The position numbers were made by a program, and so were the translations under genes. A stretch of 64,000 nucleotides of DNA from Pseudobdellovibrionaceae bacterium (GTDB lineage: Bacteria; Bdellovibrionota; Bdellovibrionia; Bdellovibrionales; JAMPXM01), in contig JAJTYM010000014.1 in assembly GCA_021463345.1 (NCBI GenBank), forward strand, positions 1 to 64,000, read 5' to 3'. The notes under the pieces are model-generated. The model did not search any database. It was not told the origin of the DNA and saw nothing but the letters and a program-made list of their open reading frames with translations. Within the stretch, counting starts at the first letter, position 1. Every line of letters starts with the position of its first letter. Shown here piece after piece: positions 27,178-36,176 of the stretch.

Positions 27178-28810
27178 GATTTTAAGCGGCCCTCAGGCCG
27201 GCCAGATCGTTCCTCTGAAACCCGGCAAGAACATCGTCGGGCGCGGGCCGTCTTGCGAGGTCAAAATCGCCAGCACCGGCGTGAGCAAGGAACACGCGCA
27301 GATATTCATCACCGAGGACAAGGCCATCGTGAGCGACCTGAACTCCCGCAACGGCACCCTCATCAACGGCGTCCGCATCCAGAACCAGCGGATCCAGCCG
27401 GGCGACAAGCTCGTGCTGCACGAGATCGTCGCCGACATCATCGCGGTGCCGGCCGGCGCGACGTTGATCCCCTTCGGCCGCGCGGCGGGCGCGCCGGCGA
27501 TGGGCCATCCGCAAGTCCATCCCCAGGGTTATCCCCAGACCTGGCCGCAGGGCGGGGCCGCGCCGCGCATCGACGACCCCCAAGGCATGCCGATGCCCGG
27601 CTTCGATCCGATGGCGGTCGCGGACGACGGGGCCGCGCCGACGGCGCGGATCGGCCTCGTCAAAACGGTCGAAAGCTATTTCGAGAACGTCGCGATGCCG
27701 GGCCTGTACTCGATCGCGCAGATGTTCGAGTTCCGCTGGGTGCTCGGTGGGATCGTCGCCGTCTATATATTCCTGGTGACCGCGGTCGCCGTGATCCCGA
27801 CCGTCGCGATGATCAAGATCTCGGTCGAGGAGGAGAGCCGCCGCCGCGCGATCACCATCTCCCGCAACCTGGCGGCGCGTAACGCGGCCGCGATCAAGCA
27901 GAAGAACGAAATGGCCGTCGACGTCTCCGACGCCGGGAAAGAAGACGGGGTCGCCGCCGCCATCGTCATCAACGCCAAGGACGGGTCGATCATCGCGCCG
28001 TCGAACCTGCGCGGCAGCTTCTCGGAAAAGACGTTCGTCATCAAGGCCCGCAAGACGAACGGCGAGCTCGTGCAGAAGCTCGACTCGAGCACCATCGGCT
28101 CGAGCACGCCGATCATGGCCTACGACTCCGAGACGAGCTCGCAGTCGCCGGCCGCTTACGCCGTCATCATTTACGACATGTCGGACATCGCCACCAAGGA
28201 CGGCCGGATCTTCGGCCTTTTCCTGCAGATCCTGGGCATCGCGGGCGCGCTCGGCCTGCTCCTGTTCGTCTTCGTCATCCGCATGATCGAGCACCCCCTG
28301 ACGCAGTTGAACGCGCAGCTCGACGACGCCCTCCGCGAGGGCCGGGACGAGCTGCGGACCTCGTACAAGTTCCCGCGCCTCGAGCAGCTCGCATCCAACA
28401 TCAGCAGCGCCCTCGCCCGGATCGGCGGCGCCGCGGGCAACGAGCCGCAAGTCGTCGTCGACCGCGAGAGCGAGGCGGCGAATCTCGTCGGCATGGTCGG
28501 TTCGGCCGCCGTCGCGATCAACGGGCTCGACGACCGCATCATCATGTCCAACGGCGGGTTCGACCGGCTCGTCGGCGGCGGCGTCGACCTGCGCGGGCGC
28601 GGCATCAACGACATCCCGGACTCCACGCTGCAGCTGAATCTGCGCGAAATGCTCCCGGTCTTGCGCGCGCAGCCGGCGCACCCGGCCGTGGCGCAAGTGC
28701 CTTTCGGCGGCGAACAGCACGAGATCCGCGCCCAAGCCATCATCGCCGGAGACGGCTCCCCCGCTTACTACCTGGTGACGATCCGCCGCCTGGACGAGGA
28801 GGCCGGTTGA
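27164..28810 (+). CDS. FHA - two-helix membrane sensor - PAS-like protein
   Basis: This 548-residue protein starts at the ATG at 27164. Residues 1-95 form an FHA domain with GRGPSCEV, VSKEHA and NSRNGTLING, all the residues that bind phosphothreonine. A Pro/Gln-rich linker follows. Transmembrane helices at about 191-217 and 349-371 enclose a periplasmic sensor-like domain of 130 residues. The cytoplasmic end has a HAMP-like helix and a PAS-like domain (about 440-545, with AINGLDDRIIMSNGGFDRLVG). The layout suggests coupling of a periplasmic signal to phosphopeptide-dependent assembly. No kinase domain is present. Confidence 0.85.
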   Translation: MWAIRILSGPQAGQIVPLKPGKNIVGRGPSCEVKIASTGVSKEHAQIFITEDKAIVSDLNSRNGTLINGVRIQNQRIQPGDKLVLHEIVADIIAVPAGATLIPFGRAAGAPAMGHPQVHPQGYPQTWPQGGAAPRIDDPQGMPMPGFDPMAVADDGAAPTARIGLVKTVESYFENVAMPGLYSIAQMFEFRWVLGGIVAVYIFLVTAVAVIPTVAMIKISVEEESRRRAITISRNLAARNAAAIKQKNEMAVDVSDAGKEDGVAAAIVINAKDGSIIAPSNLRGSFSEKTFVIKARKTNGELVQKLDSSTIGSSTPIMAYDSETSSQSPAAYAVIIYDMSDIATKDGRIFGLFLQILGIAGALGLLLFVFVIRMIEHPLTQLNAQLDDALREGRDELRTSYKFPRLEQLASNISSALARIGGAAGNEPQVVVDRESEAANLVGMVGSAAVAINGLDDRIIMSNGGFDRLVGGGVDLRGRGINDIPDSTLQLNLREMLPVLRAQPAHPAVAQVPFGGEQHEIRAQAIIAGDGSPAYYLVTIRRLDEEAG

Positions 28811-29829
28811 TGACGGGAAACGCGGCACGACAGTTCGCCGTTTCGGCCCGCTTCACCCTGTCGGTGGAGTCCGGGCCGGGCTCCGGCCGAAGCTATCGGC
28901 TCCTGCCGCCGAAAGTGACGATCGGCCGCGATCCGGGCAGCGACATCCCCCTCAAAGATCCCAAGATCAGCCGCAACCAGGCCGTGATCGAATTCAAGCC
29001 CGACCGCGTCCTGGCGCTCGACGTGAGCTCGCGCGGCAACACGCTGGTCAACGGCGATCCCGCGCGCGAAACACCGCTGAAGAACGGCGACGTGCTGACG
29101 ATCGGCGAAACGCGGCTCCTCTTCCGCATCGAGACGGCCCCGGCGCCCCATCCCCGCCCGCCGTCCGCGGCGCCGCTCCCGGCGCGGCGGCAACAGGCGT
29201 CGGCTGGCGCCTCGAGGCCCGATCCGCGCTTCGGGGCCGCGCCTTCCCCCGCGGCCGCGAAGCCGCGGGACAAAAGCGAGGCCGCCAAGAAGTTCCGTTT
29301 CTATCTGATCGCCGCCGCCGTCATCGGCGGTTTCCTCTACATGATCAACGAAGGGCCCAAGGAGAGGAAAAAAGACCTGGGCCTGCGCACGAGCGAGGAG
29401 ATCGAGGCCGAGATCCGCGGTTCGGAAGAGCGCCGCGAGGTGCTTTCGAAAAAACGCGAGTTCTCCAGCGAAGATGAGCGGCGACGCTACGAAGAGGCGC
29501 AAGCGCATTTCCTCCAGGGGTTCCGTGATTTCCAGAAAGAGAACTATTCGCGCGCCAGGCGCTCGTTCGAGACGGCGCGCGCGATCGACCCCGCGCACGA
29601 GATGGCGAAACGCTACTACACCCTGGCGACGCGGCAACGCGACGAGTTCGTCGCGCGCCACATGCTCGAAGGCAAGAGGTACAAGGACAAGAACATGTTC
29701 TCCCGTTGCGTCTCCTCCATCGACAAAGCCCTCAAATCGCTCGGCGAGACCTCGGACCAGGACCTGAAGATCAAGGAAGCCAAGGCCCTGCGCAGCGAGT
29801 GCGAAGCGCTGATGAAAGAGAGGTTCTGA
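28810..29829 (+). CDS. FHA-domain protein with single membrane helix and TPR-like tail
   Basis: TGATG couples the 339-residue product to the previous gene. The FHA domain spans about residues 17-107: IGRDPGSDIPLKD and SSRGNTLVNG are present, but the usual SxxH is SRNQ, so phosphopeptide binding may be weakened. A Pro/Ala/Arg-rich linker leads to one membrane helix (FYLIAAAVIGGFLYMI), then a highly charged coiled coil. A TPR-like helical repeat (QAHFLQGFRDFQKENYSRAR; EMAKRYYTLAT) closes the protein. It probably acts as a scaffold at the membrane. Confidence 0.82.
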   Translation: MTGNAARQFAVSARFTLSVESGPGSGRSYRLLPPKVTIGRDPGSDIPLKDPKISRNQAVIEFKPDRVLALDVSSRGNTLVNGDPARETPLKNGDVLTIGETRLLFRIETAPAPHPRPPSAAPLPARRQQASAGASRPDPRFGAAPSPAAAKPRDKSEAAKKFRFYLIAAAVIGGFLYMINEGPKERKKDLGLRTSEEIEAEIRGSEERREVLSKKREFSSEDERRRYEEAQAHFLQGFRDFQKENYSRARRSFETARAIDPAHEMAKRYYTLATRQRDEFVARHMLEGKRYKDKNMFSRCVSSIDKALKSLGETSDQDLKIKEAKALRSECEALMKERF

Positions 29830-29830
29830 G

Positions 29831-31861
29831 GTGCCGCGGCTGAGAATCCACCTCAACGGTGCCGAGATCAAGACGATCGAGCTCAACGCCGCCGAGACGT
29901 ACGTCGCCGGGCGCGCGGCCGGCAGCGAGATCCTCCTCGAGGACCATCCCGGGGTCTCGCGCCAGCATTTCCGCGTCTCGATGATCGAGGGCCGGTGGAC
30001 CGTCCAAACGATGTCGAAATTCGGCGACGTTCAATTCAACGGCGAGCCGGCGGTCGAGATCGCCCTCGAACCGGGCTCGTTCTTCCGCGTGCCGCCCTAC
30101 GATTTCCATTTCTTCGACGACAGCGCGCCGCAAGACGCGCTCGGGGAAGCCGGTCCGGCGCCCGACGGAGCCCCGCGCTCCGATCGCAACGCGCTCGCGC
30201 TGTACACCGGCGGCGGCGCGGGGACCGGCGACGAGTTCAATGGCAACGAGGAGAAAACCGCGATCGGCCGCCTGGAAATGGTGCCCTACGTGAAAATCAC
30301 CGGGAAAAGCGCCGACGACACGTTCCGCCTCGAAGGCAATCTTTGGGTCGCGGGGCGCGAGGACAGCTGCGAGATCCCGCTCAACGACCTGAAAGCGAGT
30401 CGCCGCCAGTTCGAGCTCGCGAGCGCCCCCAAAGGCTATTTCATCACCGATCTCGGCAGCTCCAACGGCACGCTGCTCAACGGCTCCCCGCTCGCGCCGA
30501 ACGAGCCGTCGCCCGTCCGCAGCGGCGATGTGATCTCGGTGGGCGGCCTCACGATCAACTTCGAGCTGCGCGACCCGAAATTCAAGAGCAAACTCGCCGT
30601 GATCAGCCAGAACGCGCTCCAGAGCCAGCCGCTGATGCTCGCGCAGGCGTCGGGCGGGGAGACGGCCTTCCCGCCTTACGGGGCGGAAGGGCCGGGAGGC
30701 GTGGTCCCGCTCGATCCGGGCGCGCCGCCGATGGGCTGGCCGGGCCCGTACGACGACGGGGGCTACGCTCCCCCGTCGCCGAAAAAAGGGCTCGATTTCA
30801 GCCAGCCGAAAACGAGGCTCCTGCTCGTGATCGCGCTCGCGTTCCTCGGCTACGCCCTGTTCGGGCCGAGCGGCGGGGGCGACGGCGGCAAGGGCCCTGA
30901 CGGGTCGGTGAGCGCCGACCCGAAAACGCTCGCGTTCCAGCGCCTGACGGACCCGCAGAAGAAATTCGTCAAGGACACCTACGAGCTCGCGTACACGTTG
31001 TTCATGCAGCAGAAATTCGACCTCGCGATGGGTCAGCTGCAGAAAATCCACGACATCCTGCCCGAAGGGTACGATGAATCCTACAAGATCGCCGAGGACG
31101 TCCAGCAGATCAAAAAAGACCAGGAAGCCCTGATCGCGATCAAACTCGAACGGGAGCGCGTCGAGCAGAACAAGAAGCTCGTCGCGGAGACCGTTTCCAG
31201 GTGCCGCGAGACCGCCAACCGCGCGACGTCGATCGACGAAATCCAGGGCTGCATCGCCGAGGCGATCACCATCGACCCGGAGAACGAGGATCTCCGGTCG
31301 CTCGTCGCTCACGTCCAGGCGAAAATCGAAGCCCAGAGGGTCCGGCAGGAGCAACGGGCCAATTACGCCGGACTCGTCGCCAGGCGCGGCGCGCTTTACA
31401 ACAACGCGGTCAAAATGGACGGGAAGGGCGACCCGTTCGCGGCGATCGCGGCGTACAAAAAAGTCGTCGACTCCTCCCTGCCGGACCCCGACGGTTTGGG
31501 AGCCAAGGCTCGCGCGCGGATCGCGGAACTCAAAGCCGGCATCGACCAGCAGGTCGAAAAAGGGCTGGCCGACGCCCAAAGGCTTTTCGACGCCGACAAA
31601 CTGCGCGACGCGCGCGACGCCATCGAACGCGTGAACTCGGTCGACCCGGGGAACCCGAAAACCGCGGAACTCGGCGGGCGCATCATCAAGGAACTCAACA
31701 ACCGCATGAAGGCGATCTACGAGGACAGCGTCCTGGAAGAAGGCCTGGGCAACGTGGAGTCGGCGAAGGAGAAATGGCGGAAGATCATGGAAATCGACCA
31801 CCCGAAGGGTGAATACTACCGGCGCGCGAAGAGCAAGCTGCGCCAGTACGGGGGCGTGTGA
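29831..31861 (+). CDS. Double-FHA membrane protein with TPR-like C-terminus
   Basis: The 676-residue product starts at a GTG directly after the previous stop. FHA 1 (about 5-95) has VAGRAAGSEILLED and VSRQHFRV but lacks the usual N-G pair beyond QFNG. FHA 2 (about 165-245) is canonical with VAGREDSCEIPLND, ASRRQFEL and DLGSSNGTLLNG. A Pro/Gly-rich stretch is followed by a membrane helix at about 329-345, then about 300 residues of TPR-like repeats (AYTLFMQQKFDLAMGQLQKI; ALYNNAVKMDGKGDPFAAI). The cytoplasmic phosphopeptide-binding half and outward repeat half suggest a trans-membrane scaffold. Confidence 0.85.
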   Translation: MPRLRIHLNGAEIKTIELNAAETYVAGRAAGSEILLEDHPGVSRQHFRVSMIEGRWTVQTMSKFGDVQFNGEPAVEIALEPGSFFRVPPYDFHFFDDSAPQDALGEAGPAPDGAPRSDRNALALYTGGGAGTGDEFNGNEEKTAIGRLEMVPYVKITGKSADDTFRLEGNLWVAGREDSCEIPLNDLKASRRQFELASAPKGYFITDLGSSNGTLLNGSPLAPNEPSPVRSGDVISVGGLTINFELRDPKFKSKLAVISQNALQSQPLMLAQASGGETAFPPYGAEGPGGVVPLDPGAPPMGWPGPYDDGGYAPPSPKKGLDFSQPKTRLLLVIALAFLGYALFGPSGGGDGGKGPDGSVSADPKTLAFQRLTDPQKKFVKDTYELAYTLFMQQKFDLAMGQLQKIHDILPEGYDESYKIAEDVQQIKKDQEALIAIKLERERVEQNKKLVAETVSRCRETANRATSIDEIQGCIAEAITIDPENEDLRSLVAHVQAKIEAQRVRQEQRANYAGLVARRGALYNNAVKMDGKGDPFAAIAAYKKVVDSSLPDPDGLGAKARARIAELKAGIDQQVEKGLADAQRLFDADKLRDARDAIERVNSVDPGNPKTAELGGRIIKELNNRMKAIYEDSVLEEGLGNVESAKEKWRKIMEIDHPKGEYYRRAKSKLRQYGGV

Positions 31862-32604
31862 TGGGACTCGCGTTCAAATTCGACAACCGCCCCTACAGCG
31901 GAGCGACTTTCCGGCCGCGGCCGGAGATCCACATGGACGCCGACGCCAACCTGCTGCTGGTGGCGACGCCCTGGGGCCAGCGGGCGAGCGCCCGCAAAAC
32001 GATCGACAAGATCCTCGAATACTACGTGCTCGCCAGGTCGGATCGCGAAGTGACCTCGCCGTTCGAACGCCTCACTTGCCTGTCGACGGCGGCGAACAAC
32101 CTGCGCACGGCGACCTTGCTCGCCAACGAACTGCTGTACCGCGAGGAAAACCGCGCCGAATACCGCTCGGGCGTCGAGCTGTTCGGCGCCTCGTTCGTCG
32201 ACAACGAATTCGTTTGGATCCAGGTCGGGCAGCCCCAGATCCTGCTCGCGCGCGAGGGTGGGCGTCTGATGCCCCTGGGCGGGTACGTGGACCTGGCGCT
32301 GGACATGAGCGACGGCCGAGAGCTGCTTCCGGCTCTGCCGAACCAGCTGCTCGGCCTCGATTCGACCGTCAACCTCGCGATCAACAGCTTCCGCGCGAAA
32401 CCGGGCGACCGGGTCGTCCTCATGAGCCACTCCTCGCCGCCCCGCTCGCTCTACACGCTGACCCGCGATCAACTGACCCTTGACCGCATCAGCGGCGCGC
32501 TCGCTGAAGCGAACCCCGACATGGCCTTCTGGCTCGGCGTCCTGGACCTCGAAGACGCCTCCCCATCCATCGAAACCGACAACGGAAACGAGATCCCCGC
32601 ATGA
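31861..32604 (+). CDS. PP2C-like protein lacking catalytic metal residues
   Basis: This 247-residue protein is joined to the FHA gene by TGATG. The order of segments recalls a PP2C phosphatase: AANNLRTATLLANELLYR, then FVWIQVGQPQILLAREGG where active enzymes have VGDSRAYL. DRVVLMSHS lies where active enzymes have CSDGL. The metal-binding Asp residues are replaced (VGQ, SHS) and no N-terminal DGMGG motif is visible. If the fold is right it is a pseudophosphatase, which suits binding rather than removing phosphates from FHA partners. The fold call is inferential. Confidence 0.55.
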   Translation: MGLAFKFDNRPYSGATFRPRPEIHMDADANLLLVATPWGQRASARKTIDKILEYYVLARSDREVTSPFERLTCLSTAANNLRTATLLANELLYREENRAEYRSGVELFGASFVDNEFVWIQVGQPQILLAREGGRLMPLGGYVDLALDMSDGRELLPALPNQLLGLDSTVNLAINSFRAKPGDRVVLMSHSSPPRSLYTLTRDQLTLDRISGALAEANPDMAFWLGVLDLEDASPSIETDNGNEIPA

Positions 32605-33425
32605 GCGCTAAACCGAAATCACGAGACGAGTTCGCCGAATACGGAGCTCTCCGGTACACGCGGCCCGTGGCGGGGATCGTCTACGGCCCGAACGCGAGCC
32701 GCAGGCTCGGCAATTCGCTGGGCGTGAACCTCCTCGGCGACGGCCAGAAGGTCTGCTCGTTCGACTGCCCGTACTGCGATCTCGGCCGCACGGAGATGCG
32801 CCTGAACCGCATCAAATCCGATGCGCCGTTCCCGTCGCTCGAGGCGATCGACGGCGCCCTCCGCGAGGGCTTCCGCGCGGCCCACCAGTCGGTTCCGAAA
32901 GTCGACCACATCGCGGTTTCAGGCAATGGCGAGCCGACCTTGCACCCACTGTTCGGGGACGCCGTCGATCTCATCGTCCGGGCGCGCGACGCGCACCTGC
33001 CCGGGACGCCGATCGTCGTCTTCACCAACGGCGCCAGCCTCGATTCGCGGCGGGTCGCCGACGCCCTCAATAAAGTCGATGAGCGGTTCCTGAAGTTCGA
33101 CGCCGGCAACGACCGCGTGTTCAAGGCGATCAACGCCCCGCTCGCCCGCTCGTCGGTCTCGAAGATCCTCGCCGGAGTGCGTCCGCTCAAGGACGTCGTC
33201 GTACAGAGCTTTTTCGTCCGGGGGGCGGTCGACAACACGCAAGCGCCCGACATCGACGACTGGATGGAAGTGATCGGCCTGATCAAGCCGAAAGCGGTCC
33301 ACATCCACGGGATGAGCCGAGTGCCCGCCTCGAACGGCCTCGAGCGCTGCGACGAGGACACCCTGTACACGATCGCCAGCCGCCTCGAACGCCGCACGCA
33401 GATCAAATCACTTGTTTTCCCCTGA
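32601..33425 (+). CDS. Radical SAM protein (COG0731-like)
   Basis: The 274-residue protein carries the 4Fe-4S radical SAM motif CSFDCPYC (CxxxCxxC), then HIAVSGNGEPTLHPLF and TPIVVFTNGASL, typical of COG0731-type enzymes related to the wyosine synthase TYW1. TYW1 itself is not expected in bacteria, so the target is unknown. The ATG overlaps the previous stop (ATGA). Its 3' end overlaps the convergent sulfatase-like gene by 18 bases. Whether it belongs functionally to the FHA/TadC operon is open. Confidence 0.85.
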   Translation: MSAKPKSRDEFAEYGALRYTRPVAGIVYGPNASRRLGNSLGVNLLGDGQKVCSFDCPYCDLGRTEMRLNRIKSDAPFPSLEAIDGALREGFRAAHQSVPKVDHIAVSGNGEPTLHPLFGDAVDLIVRARDAHLPGTPIVVFTNGASLDSRRVADALNKVDERFLKFDAGNDRVFKAINAPLARSSVSKILAGVRPLKDVVVQSFFVRGAVDNTQAPDIDDWMEVIGLIKPKAVHIHGMSRVPASNGLERCDEDTLYTIASRLERRTQIKSLVFP

Positions 33426-35225
33426 ACTGCGCCGATCGACCTGCCCGCGCAGCCTCCTCATCCCCGGCAGCGCCAAAACCAGGTCCGAGGCGCGGGGCCC
33501 TTCGGGTTTCGCCATCGGTATGTCCCAGGTCAAGCCCGAGGCCTGGTTGGCGGCCGCGATCCGGTCATCGAGCTGCGCTTCGGCGTACAGGCGCAAGAAC
33601 CTCTCCATCGCCGCCTGTCGGCGCGAGTGCGGCTGGGTCTCGTCCGCCCACGCGAACAGTTCGAGCAGCTCCCGGCTCGGGCACTCGCGCAACGTCGGCG
33701 CGACCGCGACGGCCCCCGGGCGCGCGAACAGCTTCATGCACGGGTCCTCGGGCACGACCGCTTTCTCGCCGAGGTTCACCGCGGCGACGTACGACCAGAC
33801 CGGATTCCCCGCCCGGGCCGCGGCGTCCTTGAGCTCCGCCCAACGCGTCTCTTTGAGGGCGACCATCGCCCGCCACCCTTGCAATTGGCCGTCGGTCGGG
33901 TTCTCCCTGGCGAGCCCGCGCAAACGCGGCAGGAATGCCGCTCTCGGCTCGACCCCGCGCCAGAGCTCGCGCGCCAGCCTCAAACGCTCGACGAGAGCGG
34001 GCGACAAACGCGCCCAAGGCACCCATCCCGATTCGGCGGCGAACCCGTCGAACGGCGCCCACAGCTCCCGGTACCGCAAGTCGCTTGGGGACAAAGGCGC
34101 CGTCTCGAGGCTGTCGGTCAAGGTGTTGAAGAGGCGGCCGCCGCCGTCGTGCAAGTACAGGAAGGGGCCCTTGCGCAACGCGAACCTCCGTCCCGCGAGC
34201 CCGCGCCACGAGGCCCAGGAGGATTCGGTTATCACCAAACGGCCCTGGTCCCAATCAGGCTCCGGCCGGTCGAAGATCCCTCGCAACGAGACGGAAGGCG
34301 GCCGCGACGGCTCATGGGGCTTGCCGAGCAGTCCGTAAAGCGTCGGCCCCAAATCGGCGAGCGAGACGTTGGCGTCGATCTTCCAGTTGAAAGACGATTC
34401 GCGCGACCGCCGCGAGGGTTTTATGAAAAAGGCCACCCGCGACCGCTCGCTGTTGACGTTGGTTTCGCGAGCTTCGCCCATGCGGGCTTCCGTCACGTGG
34501 CCCGCGAGCCCGAAGACGATGACGGTCGTCGCGTCCCAAAGCTTCCGTTCCTTGAGCGCGCGGAACAACGCGCCCAGAGACTCGTCGATCTCCTCGACCT
34601 GGCCCCGGTAGTTGCTCGTGCGCACTTCGCCCAGGTCGTTCATCGTCGGCGCGTCGATGAATTGAGCGTCCGCCACGTGCAGAAAGGCCAATGTGGGCCG
34701 GCGGGCCGGCTCAGCCGCCCGCCAGTCGAGAAACAGGCGCGAGAGCTCCGCGACGGGCCGGTACATGGCCGCTCCCGGCGGCACGCCGTCGTCGAACGTC
34801 TCGAATCCCTGGTTGAGGCCCGAATTCCGCCAGACCGGCGGGCCGCCGCCGAAATAAGCCGTGCGGAAACCCGCCTCCAAAGCGGCTTCGGCGACCGTCT
34901 CGAAGCGCGCCGAAAGAAAAGCCGAACCGTTGTCCCGAACCAAGTGTTCGTGGGGATACCGCCCCGTGACCACGCTCGCCAGGGCCGGCACGCTCAATGT
35001 CGACGTCGTGTACGCGTGCGTGAATCGCACCGCTTCCAAGCAAAGCGTCTCGAAGCCGGATTGCGTCCCGCCCTCGGCGTCCGCCGCGCACGGCACCGCG
35101 CCGAACCCGAGCTCTTCGACGGCGATCACGAGCACGCTGGGAGCCGGCGGCCCCGACCATGTGCACGAGGCGGCCATCAGGAGCAGCGCCGCCGACAGGA
35201 GGCCACGCGCGACGGGCTCCGCCAT
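33408..35225 (-). CDS. Sulfatase/phosphatase-fold lipoprotein, probably inactive
   Basis: From the ATG at 35225 the product has 605 residues with lipobox LMAASC (Cys21). The open frame extends upstream to a GTG at 35420, but that gives no signal peptide. The alkaline-phosphatase-superfamily layout is clear (SVLVIAVEELGFG; VPALASVVTGRYPHEH; FETVAEAALEAGFRTAYFGG; YRGQVEEIDESLGALFRALKE). Key sites differ: the CxPxR formylglycine motif reads S78-V-P-A-L82, the N-terminal Asp pair is Glu-Glu, and the SDHG metal motif reads AGHV. It likely binds rather than cleaves. Confidence 0.72.
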   Translation of the reverse strand: MAEPVARGLLSAALLLMAASCTWSGPPAPSVLVIAVEELGFGAVPCAADAEGGTQSGFETLCLEAVRFTHAYTTSTLSVPALASVVTGRYPHEHLVRDNGSAFLSARFETVAEAALEAGFRTAYFGGGPPVWRNSGLNQGFETFDDGVPPGAAMYRPVAELSRLFLDWRAAEPARRPTLAFLHVADAQFIDAPTMNDLGEVRTSNYRGQVEEIDESLGALFRALKERKLWDATTVIVFGLAGHVTEARMGEARETNVNSERSRVAFFIKPSRRSRESSFNWKIDANVSLADLGPTLYGLLGKPHEPSRPPSVSLRGIFDRPEPDWDQGRLVITESSWASWRGLAGRRFALRKGPFLYLHDGGGRLFNTLTDSLETAPLSPSDLRYRELWAPFDGFAAESGWVPWARLSPALVERLRLARELWRGVEPRAAFLPRLRGLARENPTDGQLQGWRAMVALKETRWAELKDAAARAGNPVWSYVAAVNLGEKAVVPEDPCMKLFARPGAVAVAPTLRECPSRELLELFAWADETQPHSRRQAAMERFLRLYAEAQLDDRIAAANQASGLTWDIPMAKPEGPRASDLVLALPGMRRLRGQVDRRSSGENK

Positions 35226-35471
35226 CGCCCCCCGGGCCCCGGGCCGACCGACGGAGAAAACCCGTTTGCACGGCGTGACCGCGAGCCGAGAGCGGGACGC
35301 AAGGCTCGAAGCCGCCGGAAACGCGCCGTCGATCGCGCCGTCGATCGCGCCGAAAATCGTTTCGAGCTTTGTGATGAAGTCAGCCGCCATGTCCGCGTCT
35401 TTCAAACGGGTTTCTTTCACCGGCCGCGCTTAGATAACGCGAGAAGTAAAGGCCGCGAACAGCATGATACC

Positions 35472-35501
35472 TTGACCGTCTTCCCTGACTCTAGAAATAA
35501 T
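35472..35501 (+). promoter_or_regulatory. Candidate sigma-70 promoter for exbB-exbD
   Basis: TTGACC at 35472-35477 and AATAAT at 35496-35501 are 18 bases apart, each one mismatch from consensus. They lie 38 bases before the exbB start, in the gap between divergent genes. Confidence 0.5.
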
Positions 35502-35539
35502 TGAAGCCCGAAGGAACCTGAAGCGACGGGAGTTAGAGC

Positions 35540-36172
35540 GTGCTCACCGAAAAACTGTTCACTATAGCCCAAGGTGGCGCCGAAGCGATCCTCTGGCTTC
35601 TCCTGTGCCTCAGCGTCATCAGCGTGGCCCTGATCGTCGAACGCTGGCTGACCCTCCGCCAAGTGCGGGCGAACAGCGGCAAGATCAAGGGCCGTCTGCG
35701 CGACGCGCTCCAATCCCACAATCTCGCCGAAATCGAGGAGATCGGCAAAGAACGCGAGTCCCTCGAAGGACGCGCGCTGTCCTACGGATTGCGCCACGTG
35801 AAAGAAAGCGGGGCCGCCGGCCTCGAGGAGATTTTCAACTCCTACGCCTTGATGGAGCGGCCGCAGCTCGAGCGGTCGTTGAATTTCCTGGCGACGGTCG
35901 GCTCCAACGCGCCCTTCATCGGCTTGCTGGGCACCGTGCTCGGCATCATGAAGGCGTTCCGCGACCTTTCGGCGAACGCGGGCGCCGGCAACGAAGCCGT
36001 CATGCTCGGCATCGCCGAGGCGCTCGTCGCGACCGCCGTCGGCTTGGTCGTCGCGATCCCCGCGGTCATCGCCTACAACTCGTTCCAACGCCAGGTGAAG
36101 ATGTCGCTCCAGAGCCTGGAAACCGTGCGCGACCTGTGCCTCGCCTACGCCAAACAAAAAGGGAAGGCCTGA
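35540..36172 (+). CDS. exbB: ExbB/TolQ/MotA-type proton channel protein
   Basis: The 210-residue inner-membrane protein starts at GTG 35540 after GGGAG. One helix near residues 12-32 is followed by a cytoplasmic loop (ERESLEGRALSYGLRHVKES) and two helices at about 115-140 and 160-185. The family segment FLATVGSNAPFIGLLGTVLGIM is followed by GIAEALVATAVGLVVAIPAVIAYN. Together with ExbD it forms a proton-driven motor that energises TonB or TolA. The exbD gene follows after four bases. Confidence 0.92.
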   Translation: MLTEKLFTIAQGGAEAILWLLLCLSVISVALIVERWLTLRQVRANSGKIKGRLRDALQSHNLAEIEEIGKERESLEGRALSYGLRHVKESGAAGLEEIFNSYALMERPQLERSLNFLATVGSNAPFIGLLGTVLGIMKAFRDLSANAGAGNEAVMLGIAEALVATAVGLVVAIPAVIAYNSFQRQVKMSLQSLETVRDLCLAYAKQKGKA

Positions 36173-36176
36173 AGCG

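Noticed and set aside
29771-31801. A 676-codon open frame antisense to the double-FHA gene
   Set aside because: Canonical FHA motifs are on the plus strand; the antisense product is compositionally a shadow.
35226-35420. N-terminal extension of the sulfatase-like protein from a GTG at 35420
   Set aside because: No ribosome site and no signal peptide; the internal ATG gives a proper lipobox.
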